DNA of 64,000 nucleotides from a virus. The position numbers were made by a program, and so were the translations under genes. The notes under the pieces were generated by a model. That model was not told the origin of the DNA. It did no database searches and saw only the letters and a list, made by a program, of their open reading frames with translations. The DNA is taken from the IMG/VR virus record IMGVR_UViG_3300009508_000001, positions 1 through 64,000 of that record, one strand, 5' to 3'. This document shows positions 33,129 to 41,880 of this stretch, piece by piece (position 1 is the first letter of the stretch; each line of letters begins with the position of its first letter).

Positions 33129-33202
33129 GGTTCTGTAGCTCAACTGGATAGAGCATCTCCCTTCTAAGGAGAAGGTTCTAGGTTCAAATCCTAGCAGAAT
33201 CA
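33129..33202 (+). tRNA. tRNA-Arg (UCU anticodon)
   Basis: Acceptor GGTTCTG/CAGAATC with one G-U pair, D arm TAGCTCAACTGGATAGAGCA, anticodon stem TCTCC/GGAGA with loop CTTCTAA and anticodon TCT at 33163-33165, T arm TAGG-TTCAAAT-CCTA. CCA not encoded. It reads AGA, a very common Arg codon in this AT-rich phage. Confidence 0.93.
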
Positions 33203-33218
33203 CTAAAATTAAATATTA

Positions 33219-33422
33219 ATGGAAACAGAATTTAAACCTTATGATGAATGTTATATCATTCATAAAAATATGATAACTAAATGTAAAATTTCATCAATAC
33301 ATATTGATTGTATTTCTATAATAACATATAATCTTTTATGGGAAAGAGGTATAATTTCAAGCATTGAAGAAAATCATATTGGTAAAACAAAAGAAGAATT
33401 AAAAAATAAACTATTTAATTAA
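33219..33422 (+). CDS. Small hypothetical protein
   Basis: 67 residues, METEFKPYDECYIIHKNMIT onward. The start looks like a small beta-barrel (YIIHKNMITKCKISSIHID) seen in phage accessory proteins. It begins 16 nt after tRNA-Arg. Not recognised. Confidence 0.5.
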   Translation: METEFKPYDECYIIHKNMITKCKISSIHIDCISIITYNLLWERGIISSIEENHIGKTKEELKNKLFN

Positions 33423-33445
33423 TTATTAACAACTAAATTTAAAAA

Positions 33446-34036
33446 ATGAAAACAAGATTTAAAATGATTGCTTTAGCAGTCACAATGTTAGGAGTAACAA
33501 CAATTACTGCACAAGAAGTAGAAACTAATATACCTGCTGAAGAGCCTTTATTAGAAGATATAAGCACATTTGAGCAAACATTTGTACATTATACTAAGCA
33601 AATGATTGAAGGCACTAAAACAACTGTATCTCAAGCTGTAGACCTTATTGTGACAGAAGGATTAATAATTACTAAACAGTATATTATTTTCACTTCAATA
33701 AGTCATCTTATTCCTATTATTATAGGTTTATTGCTTATATTCTGGTTATCTAGAAAGTTTTATAGTAGTATAGGTAGATCTAAGATATCAGGAGCTGTAT
33801 ACAATGATGAACTTGAAGAGAATGATGAACATGCTTTTAAACGTCCAGCACCTTTAGTTAAAATACTAAATAGATATTATGTTAGTAAATACACAGGTAT
33901 ATCAACAATTGTAGTTTCTTTAGTACCATTATTATTAGGTTGTTTTTTAATAGCAATTAATATAATGGATTTTATTAAAGTAACTTTCTTTTCTAAATTA
34001 TACTTAACTGAATTAGCACTTAAATATATACAATAA
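33446..34036 (+). CDS. Exported membrane protein
   Basis: 196 residues. A signal peptide (MKTRFKMIALAVTMLGVTTITA) is followed by an acidic EEPLLEDISTFEQ region and two membrane spans (LIPIIIGLLLIFWLSRKF; STIVVSLVPLLLGCFLIAIN). The signal peptide and acidic segment resemble the secreted protein at 28947. It overlaps the next start by one base. An inner-membrane exclusion or envelope role is possible. Confidence 0.55.
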   Translation: MKTRFKMIALAVTMLGVTTITAQEVETNIPAEEPLLEDISTFEQTFVHYTKQMIEGTKTTVSQAVDLIVTEGLIITKQYIIFTSISHLIPIIIGLLLIFWLSRKFYSSIGRSKISGAVYNDELEENDEHAFKRPAPLVKILNRYYVSKYTGISTIVVSLVPLLLGCFLIAINIMDFIKVTFFSKLYLTELALKYIQ

Positions 34037-34824
34037 TGTCAGGAACTTCTAGAAAATTAATGAGCATAAAAAATAAAGGATTAAAATCTGTTTATGCTCA
34101 AACAGGTGAATTATCAGAAGATGAAGTATTATTACTTAATGAACCTGATGAAACAGATAGTATATTTAGAACTTTAGGTATACCTTCTCAATCTAAATTT
34201 GTAAATGATTCATTAAAAGATATTACAGCAATTAAAGTTTATGAAAAATTATTTGATAATAAGGAAGCTTTTAAAGGTCACTTTATTAAGAAACTTTGTA
34301 ATGAATACTTTTTAGGTATATATAAATTAGATAAACTTAAAGGTTATTTAAATAAAGATACTGTAAGAGAAATTGATTCTTTTGTAAAAAAATTTGATAA
34401 AGTTTTAAAAAGTAGTTCTTTTTATATTCTAGCTGGTAGAGAATGTTTTGAAAAAAAATATTATGGTAAAGAAGTTAAAACGTTTATAATATTTTATTTA
34501 GATGGAGCTGATAGTAGATATACAGAAAAAGTTAAGGAAAATACTACTTTAATTCAAATTACATCTTCTGGAAATGATTGGAATGAAAATAGAATTTGGT
34601 TAAAACAAATAGATAATAATAATTATAGTGGAGAATTACCCATGTTAAGTTTTAATTTAATTTGTGTAGCTTTACCATTATTTATATCTATATTATGTAC
34701 TATAGCAGGTCAATTTGGTGTAGCTATATTTTTTGGCTTACTAAGTATATTATTATTTACAATAAATACATATCTAAATAATCATAATTATAAAAAATAC
34801 TGGAATGAAAAATATGAAGATTAA
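34036..34824 (+). CDS. Membrane-anchored protein, unknown
   Basis: 262 residues. The soluble N-terminal about 205 residues have a helical core with FKGHFIKKLCNEYFLGIYKL. Two C-terminal spans follow (LICVALPLFISILCTIAGQF; VAIFFGLLSILLFTINTYL). It is coupled to its neighbours (1 nt and 20 nt overlaps). With the preceding and following genes it forms a three-gene membrane set. Confidence 0.55.
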   Translation: MSGTSRKLMSIKNKGLKSVYAQTGELSEDEVLLLNEPDETDSIFRTLGIPSQSKFVNDSLKDITAIKVYEKLFDNKEAFKGHFIKKLCNEYFLGIYKLDKLKGYLNKDTVREIDSFVKKFDKVLKSSSFYILAGRECFEKKYYGKEVKTFIIFYLDGADSRYTEKVKENTTLIQITSSGNDWNENRIWLKQIDNNNYSGELPMLSFNLICVALPLFISILCTIAGQFGVAIFFGLLSILLFTINTYLNNHNYKKYWNEKYED

Positions 34825-35116
34825 TCCTTTATTTGTAATATTATTATTATTATGTTCTATAATATCATTAAACTGGTATTTAAATATTGATATGGAATAT
34901 TATGATATTGTTAAAGATAAAGAATATTTAAATCAAAGTCAAATAATATCTTTGCAACAAAAAGGTGTAGTAAAAAAACATCTCAATTCTTCAGATGGGA
35001 GAATATACAGAGTTAGAGATATAACTTATTATAAAACTAAATCTAATATTCCTTTTATTTGGGATAAAGATACTATTTCAGAAGAAGAATGGGATTATAA
35101 AAGAGAAATAGACTAA
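34805..35116 (+). CDS. N-terminally anchored membrane protein
   Basis: 103 residues. One N-terminal span (INPLFVILLLLCSIISLNWY) acts as signal anchor, and a charged C-terminal domain with RIYRVRDITYYKTKSNIPF follows. It overlaps both neighbours. Confidence 0.5.
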   Translation: MKNMKINPLFVILLLLCSIISLNWYLNIDMEYYDIVKDKEYLNQSQIISLQQKGVVKKHLNSSDGRIYRVRDITYYKTKSNIPFIWDKDTISEEEWDYKREID

Positions 35117-35352
35117 TGTTTAAAGGAAAAAATGCAGAATTTAAACCCGTAAAATATTCTTTTATAGAATATTGTGATGAAAAAACTGCAAAAGAAAATT
35201 ATGACAGAATAATGGAAAATAAGAGCTACCATCTAGAATTTACTTTAGATGGTAGAAATCTTAAAATAGAAAGTGAATCTTTTAAAGGTTTTAAATTTAG
35301 TAGTTCTAAATTTATTAATAAAATAATTACTAATTTATACTCTGAATTATAA
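35116..35352 (+). CDS. Small hypothetical protein
   Basis: 78 residues, MFKGKNAEFKPVKYSFIEYC onward; alpha/beta and charged. Its stop and the next start share one base at 35352. Not recognised. Confidence 0.5.
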   Translation: MFKGKNAEFKPVKYSFIEYCDEKTAKENYDRIMENKSYHLEFTLDGRNLKIESESFKGFKFSSSKFINKIITNLYSEL

Positions 35353-35648
35353 TGGCGATAATAACATATGCAGATATACTATATGAAATGTCATTTTGCT
35401 TAGAAGGTGATTGTAATTTAGTATGTATTGATAAAATTGAAACTAAAACTTTAGATTTAAGAGATTTTGTTTTTATTCATGATAATACTAAAAATAAACT
35501 AAAAGATTTTAGAAAAATAAAAAGAATGTTGCGTAAGTTATTCGATGAAGATACTTACCAAACTCAGTTTATTATAGTAGATAGAGACAAAGATAATATA
35601 GCACCTTCCTTAGTTGAGAGAAAAGCTTTACAAATAATATTTAAATAA
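35352..35648 (+). CDS. Small hypothetical protein
   Basis: 98 residues starting MAIITYADILYEMSFCLEGD. It includes LRKLFDEDTYQTQFIIVDRD. Alpha/beta, no clear active site. 1 nt from the next gene. Confidence 0.5.
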   Translation: MAIITYADILYEMSFCLEGDCNLVCIDKIETKTLDLRDFVFIHDNTKNKLKDFRKIKRMLRKLFDEDTYQTQFIIVDRDKDNIAPSLVERKALQIIFK

Positions 35649-35649
35649 T

Positions 35650-35985
35650 ATGAATTTAGATAATTTAAAAGTTGACAAGAGTAAAGAAGTTAATATATAT
35701 CATAAAAAAACAAGAGGATCTAATACTTCAAATAATACAAAGAAAAATAATAAAAATACTGGTATTAAAAAACCTAGTAAATTTAGTAGAAAACAAAGAA
35801 GAAGAATTAATTCAGGAGATAAAAGAATTTTAAAAGATTTAAAAGCTCAATTTCCAGAAAGATTTAAATGTTCTTCTTGTAAATTTTCTGATAATTCTAA
35901 ATCACCCACTTGGTGTTTTTTACATAAAAATGTTATAATGGGTGATAATATGACAGCTTTACTTTGTAATAACATAGAAGTTTAA
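35650..35985 (+). CDS. Small Cys-cluster protein with shared N-terminal motif
   Basis: 111 residues. The N-terminus MNLDNLKVDKSKEVNIYHKK matches that of the gene at 37668 (MNLKHLKLDNSKEISILEKK). The middle is basic (KFSRKQRRRINSGDKRILKD). The C-terminal CSSCKFSDNSKSPTWC and a late C form a metal-binding-like cluster shared with 35995. Probably an adaptor or nucleic-acid-binding protein. Confidence 0.55.
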   Translation: MNLDNLKVDKSKEVNIYHKKTRGSNTSNNTKKNNKNTGIKKPSKFSRKQRRRINSGDKRILKDLKAQFPERFKCSSCKFSDNSKSPTWCFLHKNVIMGDNMTALLCNNIEV

Positions 35986-35994
35986 AATTTAATT

Positions 35995-36219
35995 ATGTTT
36001 AAAAACTTAAGTTCAGATAATTTAGATCAAAGTGTAGACATTGCTGAAGTAGATAAGAAACCTATTATAAATAAACATTATTCTAATCCAAAATTTGATA
36101 CTGATTATTGTGGAGAATGTATTTTTTATGATTACAGTATGAAAAGATGTGAATTATTAGATGTTGATTTAAAAGTGAATGAAGTAGCTTGTCTTAGATT
36201 TGAAGGAGCTTATGGTTAA
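35995..36219 (+). CDS. Small Cys-cluster protein
   Basis: 74 residues. A CGECIFYDYSMKRCELLDVD pattern with a later C matches the C-terminal cluster of the preceding gene. The N-terminus MFKNLSSDNLDQSVDIAEVD is a looser version of the shared N-terminal motif. Probably paralogous to 35650. Confidence 0.55.
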   Translation: MFKNLSSDNLDQSVDIAEVDKKPIINKHYSNPKFDTDYCGECIFYDYSMKRCELLDVDLKVNEVACLRFEGAYG

Positions 36220-36228
36220 ATAATTTTT

Positions 36229-36495
36229 ATGAATAATAAAAAAAGATTTATTCAAGAAAAAGTTTCTAGAAATTTTCAAAAAAGCTCTTTAATAGGTTTA
36301 CTTAGTAGAACAAGACCTGAAAATTTAACAGTTACTTTTTTACATCAAGATGACAGTAAGAGAACACTGACTATTAACGAACCTTTTTTTTACAATGATA
36401 ATAATGAAAGGTTAAAACCTTATGAAATAATAAAAAAAATTAATACATTAAGTCACGACTTTAATGCTAAAAGTTACAAAGTTACAAAAATATAA
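36229..36495 (+). CDS. Small basic protein, unknown
   Basis: 88 residues. MNNKKRFIQEKVSRNFQKSS is basic, then a beta-rich domain (LTVTFLHQDDSKRTLTINEP). Spaced 2 nt from the next gene. Confidence 0.5.
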   Translation: MNNKKRFIQEKVSRNFQKSSLIGLLSRTRPENLTVTFLHQDDSKRTLTINEPFFYNDNNERLKPYEIIKKINTLSHDFNAKSYKVTKI

Positions 36496-36497
36496 TT

Positions 36498-36776
36498 ATG
36501 GAAGTAAAAAATGATATTGTATATGGAGATTATAAATTTAATTTTCATTCATATAGAGTTCCAAGACCAATTCAAGGAGCAGCAAATGAAGTAGTAAAGG
36601 CTACTAGATGTGTTATACGTAAAAGTGGAGAAATGATAGCTCAAGCTGATGTTGTACGTAATAACAAAGATCAAGATAATAAAGTTAAAGCTAGAGAATT
36701 TGCTGTTAGAAAAGCTATTTCTTCTATAGAAGATAGAGAAGTTAGGACTGATATTTGGAATAACATAAACCAATAA
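36498..36776 (+). CDS. Small hypothetical protein
   Basis: 92 residues, VYGDYKFNFHSYRVPRPIQG near the start and a basic helical second half (DNKVKAREFAVRKAISSIED). Could bind nucleic acid. Not recognised. Confidence 0.5.
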   Translation: MEVKNDIVYGDYKFNFHSYRVPRPIQGAANEVVKATRCVIRKSGEMIAQADVVRNNKDQDNKVKAREFAVRKAISSIEDREVRTDIWNNINQ

Positions 36777-36779
36777 ATT

Positions 36780-37160
36780 ATGCATAGTGATCAAGCAATT
36801 GTAAAAGGTTTAAAACAAGCTATTGATGATTTTACAGTCTATGTTATAAAGAATAGATTAACTTTAGAACAAAAAGATGCTAAAGGTCAATTATATACTT
36901 GTATCAGAAGATATCTTAATCAGATAGTAAATATTAGAAATGGTTTTTCAATTGCTAACATTGACACTATACATTGGGATATAAATACAGGTAAAATATT
37001 ATATATAATGTTTATTGTTAATTATGGTGGTGCAACTAATCAAAAATTAATTGATTTAATGAATAATTCAATTATAGATTTAGAACCTTCTTTAGAACGT
37101 AAACCTTATGAATATTCAATTAATAAAGTAATTCAAGATTTAAATTATTATACACATTAA
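36780..37160 (+). CDS. Hypothetical protein
   Basis: 126 residues, helical N-terminal half (VKGLKQAIDDFTVYVIKNRL) and beta-rich centre. No motif recognised. Part of the compact 33.2-37.6 kb operon. Confidence 0.5.
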   Translation: MHSDQAIVKGLKQAIDDFTVYVIKNRLTLEQKDAKGQLYTCIRRYLNQIVNIRNGFSIANIDTIHWDINTGKILYIMFIVNYGGATNQKLIDLMNNSIIDLEPSLERKPYEYSINKVIQDLNYYTH

Positions 37161-37165
37161 AAATT

Positions 37166-37588
37166 ATGCAAGTAGAAGAAAATAAATCAAAAGAGCAAAA
37201 AAAAGTAGAAGCAGCTTATGAAAATGCTATGAATAAAGCATTAGCTCTTTTAAAAGGTAACAATTTTAAACCAGTATCATCAATTCCTAATGCTGAAGTT
37301 GATGCTATTATGGATGAATTCTTCAAAGAAGAAATTGAAGAGAAAAAAGAAGAATTTAAAACTAAACTTAAAGATCTTTTAAAAAAGAAAGTTGCTTTTG
37401 ATAATTTTGTTAAACAAAAAAAACAAGAGTTTGATAAAGTAATTGTTGAAAAGAAAAAAGAATTTACTAAAGACCTTAATTCAGTTACTGGACTAGTAGA
37501 TGGAATTGAAAAGTTGAAACAAGATTATCTTAATGTATTAAATACTCCTAGAGTAGACGTTATTGATAATACTGATACTGAAGATTAA
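37166..37588 (+). CDS. Coiled-coil protein, unknown
   Basis: 140 residues, Lys/Glu-rich throughout (EEKKEEFKTKLKDLLKKKVA), a long coiled coil with an acidic end. Last gene before the terminator at 37613, so it closes the operon. Confidence 0.55.
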   Translation: MQVEENKSKEQKKVEAAYENAMNKALALLKGNNFKPVSSIPNAEVDAIMDEFFKEEIEEKKEEFKTKLKDLLKKKVAFDNFVKQKKQEFDKVIVEKKKEFTKDLNSVTGLVDGIEKLKQDYLNVLNTPRVDVIDNTDTED

Positions 37589-37612
37589 GTATCATCATAT
37601 ACATATATGAAC

Positions 37613-37641
37613 AAGCCCGCTATATATTTAGTGGGCTTTTT
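37613..37641 (+). terminator. Intrinsic terminator
   Basis: AAGCCCGCTA pairs with TAGTGGGCTT (one G-U) around TATATT, then TTT. It separates the small-gene operon from the replication genes. Confidence 0.88.
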
Positions 37642-37667
37642 GTTAGACTTTTCAAAAAAATGTAAAT

Positions 37668-37889
37668 ATGAATTTAAAACACTTAAAATTAGATAATTCT
37701 AAAGAAATTTCTATTTTAGAAAAAAAACAAAAAGTAATTCCTTTAAATGCTCATGTAGGAAGTGAAGATGATGATGCATTATATGATTATTATAATGAAG
37801 CATTTGGTTGTGGATATTATCCAATGTCTCAACAATCATTTCCTCATTCTTTAGATAACGAGAATAATTCTAGACATCCTATTGACTAA
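37668..37889 (+). CDS. Small acidic protein with shared N-terminal motif
   Basis: 73 residues. MNLKHLKLDNSKEISILEKK repeats the N-terminus of the gene at 35650. The rest is acidic and Asn-rich without cysteine cluster. The shared N-terminus on an otherwise different protein suggests a docking or targeting peptide. Confidence 0.5.
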   Translation: MNLKHLKLDNSKEISILEKKQKVIPLNAHVGSEDDDALYDYYNEAFGCGYYPMSQQSFPHSLDNENNSRHPID

Positions 37890-37910
37890 TCTTCTAAAAA
37901 AAGAAGATAT

Positions 37911-40052
37911 GTGAATGAAATTAAAAAAACAAGAAATTTATATGTTTATGATTTAGAAACATATCCTAATTTCTTTTTAGCTACATTTAAGAATGTAGAT
38001 AATAAAAACTTTTATAGATTTGAGATATCAGATAGGAAATCTGATATAACATCTTTATATGATTTTCTAAATCAAAAAGACCTATTATTAATAGGTTTTA
38101 ATAACGTAAACTTTGATTATCCAGTATTACATAACACAATATTAAAATATAAGCGTAAATGGACTGCAAAAGCTATTTACAACGCTGTAGAAGAGATAAT
38201 TCAAGCTGAGTATTCATCTATTCCTGATAAATGGACTAAAATACCTCAACTAGATTTATATCGTATATGGCATTATGATAATAAAAACAAAAGAACTAGT
38301 CTTAAATGGTTAGAATTTGCTATGAGATTAGAGAATGTTGAAGATTTACCTTATGAACCAGGTACTATACTTACATATTCTCAAATGGATCATATTATTG
38401 AATATTGTGATAATGATATTAATGCAACAGAAAAGTTTTATGAATTAAGTACTAAGCACATAGAAATTAGAAAATTTTATACTAAACTAGAAGGTATAAA
38501 TCTTATTAATGCTTCAGAGACAAAAATAGCTAAAGAAATATTTGCTAAATATCTATCTAAAGATATGAATGTAAGTGTATGGGATTTAAAACAAATGAGA
38601 ACTAAACGTTCTTATATCCCTATCAAAGATATTATATTTCCTTATATTAAGTTTAAACATAAACAAAATATTAAAATGTTAGATTATTTTAAATCTATAC
38701 ATTGGAGATCTACTGAAGAAGGTTTTAGTACTAAAATAAGCCATTCTAATGAGTATTTAAATGTTAAACGTGAATATGGTGAAGGAGGTTTACATTCATT
38801 TGGTAAAGCTGGTATATATGAATCTAATGATGAATATATTGTATATGATGTAGATTTTGCATCATACTACCCTCATCTATCATTTGTTAATGGTTTACAT
38901 CCTGAACATATTCCTGAAAAAATATTTAGTACAAAATATAAAGGTTTTTATACTGAAAGACAAAACTATCCTAAAAGTAATCCTATTAATTATGTATTAA
39001 AAATTATATTGAATAGTGCTTATGGTCTTAGTAAAGATAAATATGCTTATTTATATGATCCTAAATGGCAACTTGCTATTACTATTAATGGTCAGTTACT
39101 TTTAACAATGCTTACAGAATGGATTGTAGATGCTACATCTTACTGTAAAATATGTTTTGAAAATACTGATGGTGCTTCTTATATTATTAAAAAGTCTGAA
39201 AAACATTTAGTTGATAAAGTTCTTAAAGAAATGGAACAATTATCAGGTATAGGTTTAGAAGCTCAAACATATAAGAAACTTATAATGAGAGATGTAAATA
39301 ATTATATGTCTATTGATTTGCAAAATAAAGTTAAATTTAAAGGTGCTTTTGAAATAGATAGAGATTTTCATAAAAATCATTCTAAAAGAATAGTAGCTAT
39401 TGCAGTAGCTAATTATTTTATTAACAATATTAGTCCTGAAATGACAATTAAGAATCATCTTAAAGGTTGGGATTATGATTTTGCTAAGAACTATGGTATC
39501 TATGATTTTTGTATAGGCGCTAAAATGACTGGTAAAAATAAACTTTATAAAAGAAACTGGATAAAAAAAATACCACATTATAATGATGATTTTAAAATAA
39601 ATTATATTATAAATAAAGGTTATTCCAGATATTATAATAATACGTATTTACCTCCTAATAGAGAAGGTATGTATGCGATGAGTTTAAATCAAGCTTTCAA
39701 TAGAGAGTTTAGATTTAAACCATATATAAAAGATATTAAACTTTATAAAGTTACAAGATATTATGTATCTAATAATGGTTCAGAGTTGATTAAAAAGCTC
39801 CCACCGCTGGAAAAGAATTATCTTACTAATACAGAAAAGATAAAACAATCAACTCCTAATCAAACAGATATATTTGATATTATAGAAGATATTAAAGTAG
39901 ATCCTAAACATAGAGAAACTAATATTGAAGCAGGATGGTTATGTACAGTATTTAACAAATACGTTGCAAAAAAAGAAGAATCTTATGATATTAATTATAA
40001 ATATTATATAAAAGAAGTTTATAAAATTATTAATAAAATACAATATGAGTAA
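37911..40052 (+). CDS. Family B DNA polymerase
   Basis: 713 residues from GTG 37911; no in-frame ATG lies before the exonuclease motif. Exo I is VYDLETYPNFF near residue 13, and Exo II contains LIGFNNVNFDYP near 58. Polymerase motif A is VYDVDFASYYPHLS near 307, motif B is KIILNSAYGLSKDK near 363, and motif C is FENTDGASYI near 418, where the usual DTD reads NTD. It is compact, in the protein-primed/crAss-like size range. It should replicate the phage genome with the primase and helicase encoded nearby. Confidence 0.9.
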   Translation: MNEIKKTRNLYVYDLETYPNFFLATFKNVDNKNFYRFEISDRKSDITSLYDFLNQKDLLLIGFNNVNFDYPVLHNTILKYKRKWTAKAIYNAVEEIIQAEYSSIPDKWTKIPQLDLYRIWHYDNKNKRTSLKWLEFAMRLENVEDLPYEPGTILTYSQMDHIIEYCDNDINATEKFYELSTKHIEIRKFYTKLEGINLINASETKIAKEIFAKYLSKDMNVSVWDLKQMRTKRSYIPIKDIIFPYIKFKHKQNIKMLDYFKSIHWRSTEEGFSTKISHSNEYLNVKREYGEGGLHSFGKAGIYESNDEYIVYDVDFASYYPHLSFVNGLHPEHIPEKIFSTKYKGFYTERQNYPKSNPINYVLKIILNSAYGLSKDKYAYLYDPKWQLAITINGQLLLTMLTEWIVDATSYCKICFENTDGASYIIKKSEKHLVDKVLKEMEQLSGIGLEAQTYKKLIMRDVNNYMSIDLQNKVKFKGAFEIDRDFHKNHSKRIVAIAVANYFINNISPEMTIKNHLKGWDYDFAKNYGIYDFCIGAKMTGKNKLYKRNWIKKIPHYNDDFKINYIINKGYSRYYNNTYLPPNREGMYAMSLNQAFNREFRFKPYIKDIKLYKVTRYYVSNNGSELIKKLPPLEKNYLTNTEKIKQSTPNQTDIFDIIEDIKVDPKHRETNIEAGWLCTVFNKYVAKKEESYDINYKYYIKEVYKIINKIQYE

Positions 40053-40200
40053 ATCACACTGTCCTATTTGCCTTGGTGCAAAAACTGAAATGAAAGAAGT
40101 TAAAGGACGTTTAAAATATGTAGAGTGTAATGTATGTGATGAAAATGGAGAAGTAGAAGACTCTATGTTTGAACATTATGATGATGAAGAATTAGTATAA
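40045..40200 (+). CDS. Small zinc-ribbon protein (51 aa)
   Basis: CPIC near residue 6 and CNVC near 31 give a four-Cys zinc site, and the tail is acidic (MFEHYDDEELV). It overlaps the polymerase stop by 8 nt, so it is co-translated with it. Possible replication or transcription accessory factor. Confidence 0.6.
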   Translation: MSKSHCPICLGAKTEMKEVKGRLKYVECNVCDENGEVEDSMFEHYDDEELV

Positions 40201-40210
40201 AAAATTAAAT

Positions 40211-40849
40211 ATGATAATTAAGAAGAGTATAATTATAGACATTAAATGTTTAACTATTACTCCACTAAATTTAAATCATATATTAACTCTATTAAAAGTA
40301 CAATTTTATTTAGATAAAGATTTGTTAAACTACGAAGTTAGACAAGAAGATCTAGATTATTTAACATTAAATAAATATATATTATTATTTGATGAGAAAA
40401 TTAAAGGACAAAAATATTATTTACGTGAAAAAGGAAAAGTTACACTAAATAAAATTGTACAAATAGAGAGTAAAGATTACGATGAAAATAAGTTAGTTCT
40501 TAAAGATAAATCTAATAAAGATAAGATAGAAGATTATGAAGCATTTGTAAATAAATTTAGAAGTTTATTTAAAGACTTAAGAATAGGTTCTATGGGTAAT
40601 TTAAAAGCTGTAAAAGATAAGCTTAAAAGATGGATGAAAGATAATCCTGAGATTACTAAAAAAGAAATACTTAATGCTACAAATAGTTATATCGAATCTT
40701 TAAAAGGAGATTATAGATTTCTTCAAAGAGCAGATTACTTCATATATAAACAAAATCAAAGAAAAGAAGAGAGTTCTAGATTAAGTTTATTTATAGAAGA
40801 AGAACAAAAAGAAGTTGTTAATTCAGATTGGACAACTTCATTAACATAA
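40211..40849 (+). CDS. Replication-linked protein, helicase-loader candidate
   Basis: 212 residues. The N-terminal half looks like a winged helix (HILTLLKVQFYLDKDLLNYE ... YYLREKGKVTLNKIV). The C-terminal half has AVKDKLKRWMKDNPEITKKE and FLQRADYFIYKQ, resembling the DnaD/replisome-organiser C-terminal region. It lies directly before the dnaB gene. A loader role is inferred from this position. Confidence 0.5.
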   Translation: MIIKKSIIIDIKCLTITPLNLNHILTLLKVQFYLDKDLLNYEVRQEDLDYLTLNKYILLFDEKIKGQKYYLREKGKVTLNKIVQIESKDYDENKLVLKDKSNKDKIEDYEAFVNKFRSLFKDLRIGSMGNLKAVKDKLKRWMKDNPEITKKEILNATNSYIESLKGDYRFLQRADYFIYKQNQRKEESSRLSLFIEEEQKEVVNSDWTTSLT

Positions 40850-40863
40850 AAAAATAAAAATAA

Positions 40864-41037
40864 ATGAGTAACGATAATTTATTTGATAGAGTACGTAGAG
40901 ACTTATTAAAAAGAAGAGAGAGATCCCTTTCAGGTAAATTAAATTGTATACCATTCAAATTACCAAGATTCAGTAATGAACTTCCTGGTATTGAACAGGG
41001 TACATATAGTATAGTTACAGCAAACAGTAAAGTTGGT
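40864..41037 (+). CDS. dnaB: DnaB-type replicative helicase, exon 1
   Basis: 58 codons, MSNDNLFDRVRRDLLKRRER to TANSKVG. The frame stops at 41041 inside the intron. Splicing after U41037 to A42984 restores NSKVG-KSQACDWLYMYNP, completing a Walker A (SKVGKS). The joined protein is 375 residues: the RecA-like domain with a very short N-terminal part and no primase-binding domain as in host DnaB. Confidence 0.8.
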
Positions 41038-41106
41038 AAATGATTTGCCCCTCTATATAGTAATATATAGTTGAATTCCGAATTATTTAGTTTAAAAATA
41101 AAGTTG

Positions 41107-41880
41107 ATGAGAATATATAGATACCAATTATCAAAAGATGGTAAAAAAAGCAATAGTGAAAGTTATAATGTAAATAAAAGAACATTAGATTGTGCAGATT
41201 ATTTTACACAATATACTAATAATAGTATTAAATTTAATACATTAGAAGTTGATGATACAGAATTTTTTATTAAAAATCCTAAGTTAAAAGATATAATAGA
41301 AAAATTACAAGGTACTTTTATAAATGATTATATAGTACAATTTGATGCTAAATATAAAGCAATATTTGCTTTTAGAATAATTAGACTTTCAAATAGTAAT
41401 TTAAAAAAAAGATTAGAATTATTATATGACATAATTGAAAGATCTAATTTAGGTATATTTCAAGCTATTCAGTTATCTGAAGTTCTTAGTAAAATTAGAA
41501 GATTTAATTGTAATTATTCATTAATGAGTAATTATTCAAAATTAATTAATGTAAGTAATAATATATATGATGCTACTAAAAGAAGAACTATTCAAAATAT
41601 AAAAGATTATAATAGACCTTATCAACAAGCAAATTATAAAGCTATATTTTCTTCTGAAAAAGAATATTTGGATAAATATAATAAAGGTTTTATATATTGT
41701 AATAGTTCTGGTTCAAATAGCCTTTATTCATTAAAACTAAAAACTTCAAAATTAAAAAATGAACAAGAAGTTAATGAATATTTTGATAATAAAATTTTAA
41801 GAGCTAAAAAACAATTAAAAATATCTAAATTTAAGAGATATGGTACAATGTATAATGCTCTAGCAAAATTAGAAGAATAA
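41107..41880 (+). CDS. Intron-encoded protein, unrecognised
   Basis: 257 residues from ATG 41107 (an in-frame TTG lies 36 nt upstream). Lys/Asn-rich and helical. LQGTFINDYIVQFDAKYKAI and AIQLSEVLSKIRRFNCNYSL are its clearest segments. No GIY-YIG, HNH or LAGLIDADG motif is visible. It sits between P1 and the intron core, an unusual location. It may be a new homing or splicing factor, or simple cargo. Confidence 0.6.
   Translation: MRIYRYQLSKDGKKSNSESYNVNKRTLDCADYFTQYTNNSIKFNTLEVDDTEFFIKNPKLKDIIEKLQGTFINDYIVQFDAKYKAIFAFRIIRLSNSNLKKRLELLYDIIERSNLGIFQAIQLSEVLSKIRRFNCNYSLMSNYSKLINVSNNIYDATKRRTIQNIKDYNRPYQQANYKAIFSSEKEYLDKYNKGFIYCNSSGSNSLYSLKLKTSKLKNEQEVNEYFDNKILRAKKQLKISKFKRYGTMYNALAKLEE

Noticed and set aside
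39255-39578. Antisense frame within the DNA polymerase gene, and similar antisense frames over virion genes
   Set aside because: They mirror strongly coding sequence on the other strand and lack motifs or leaders.
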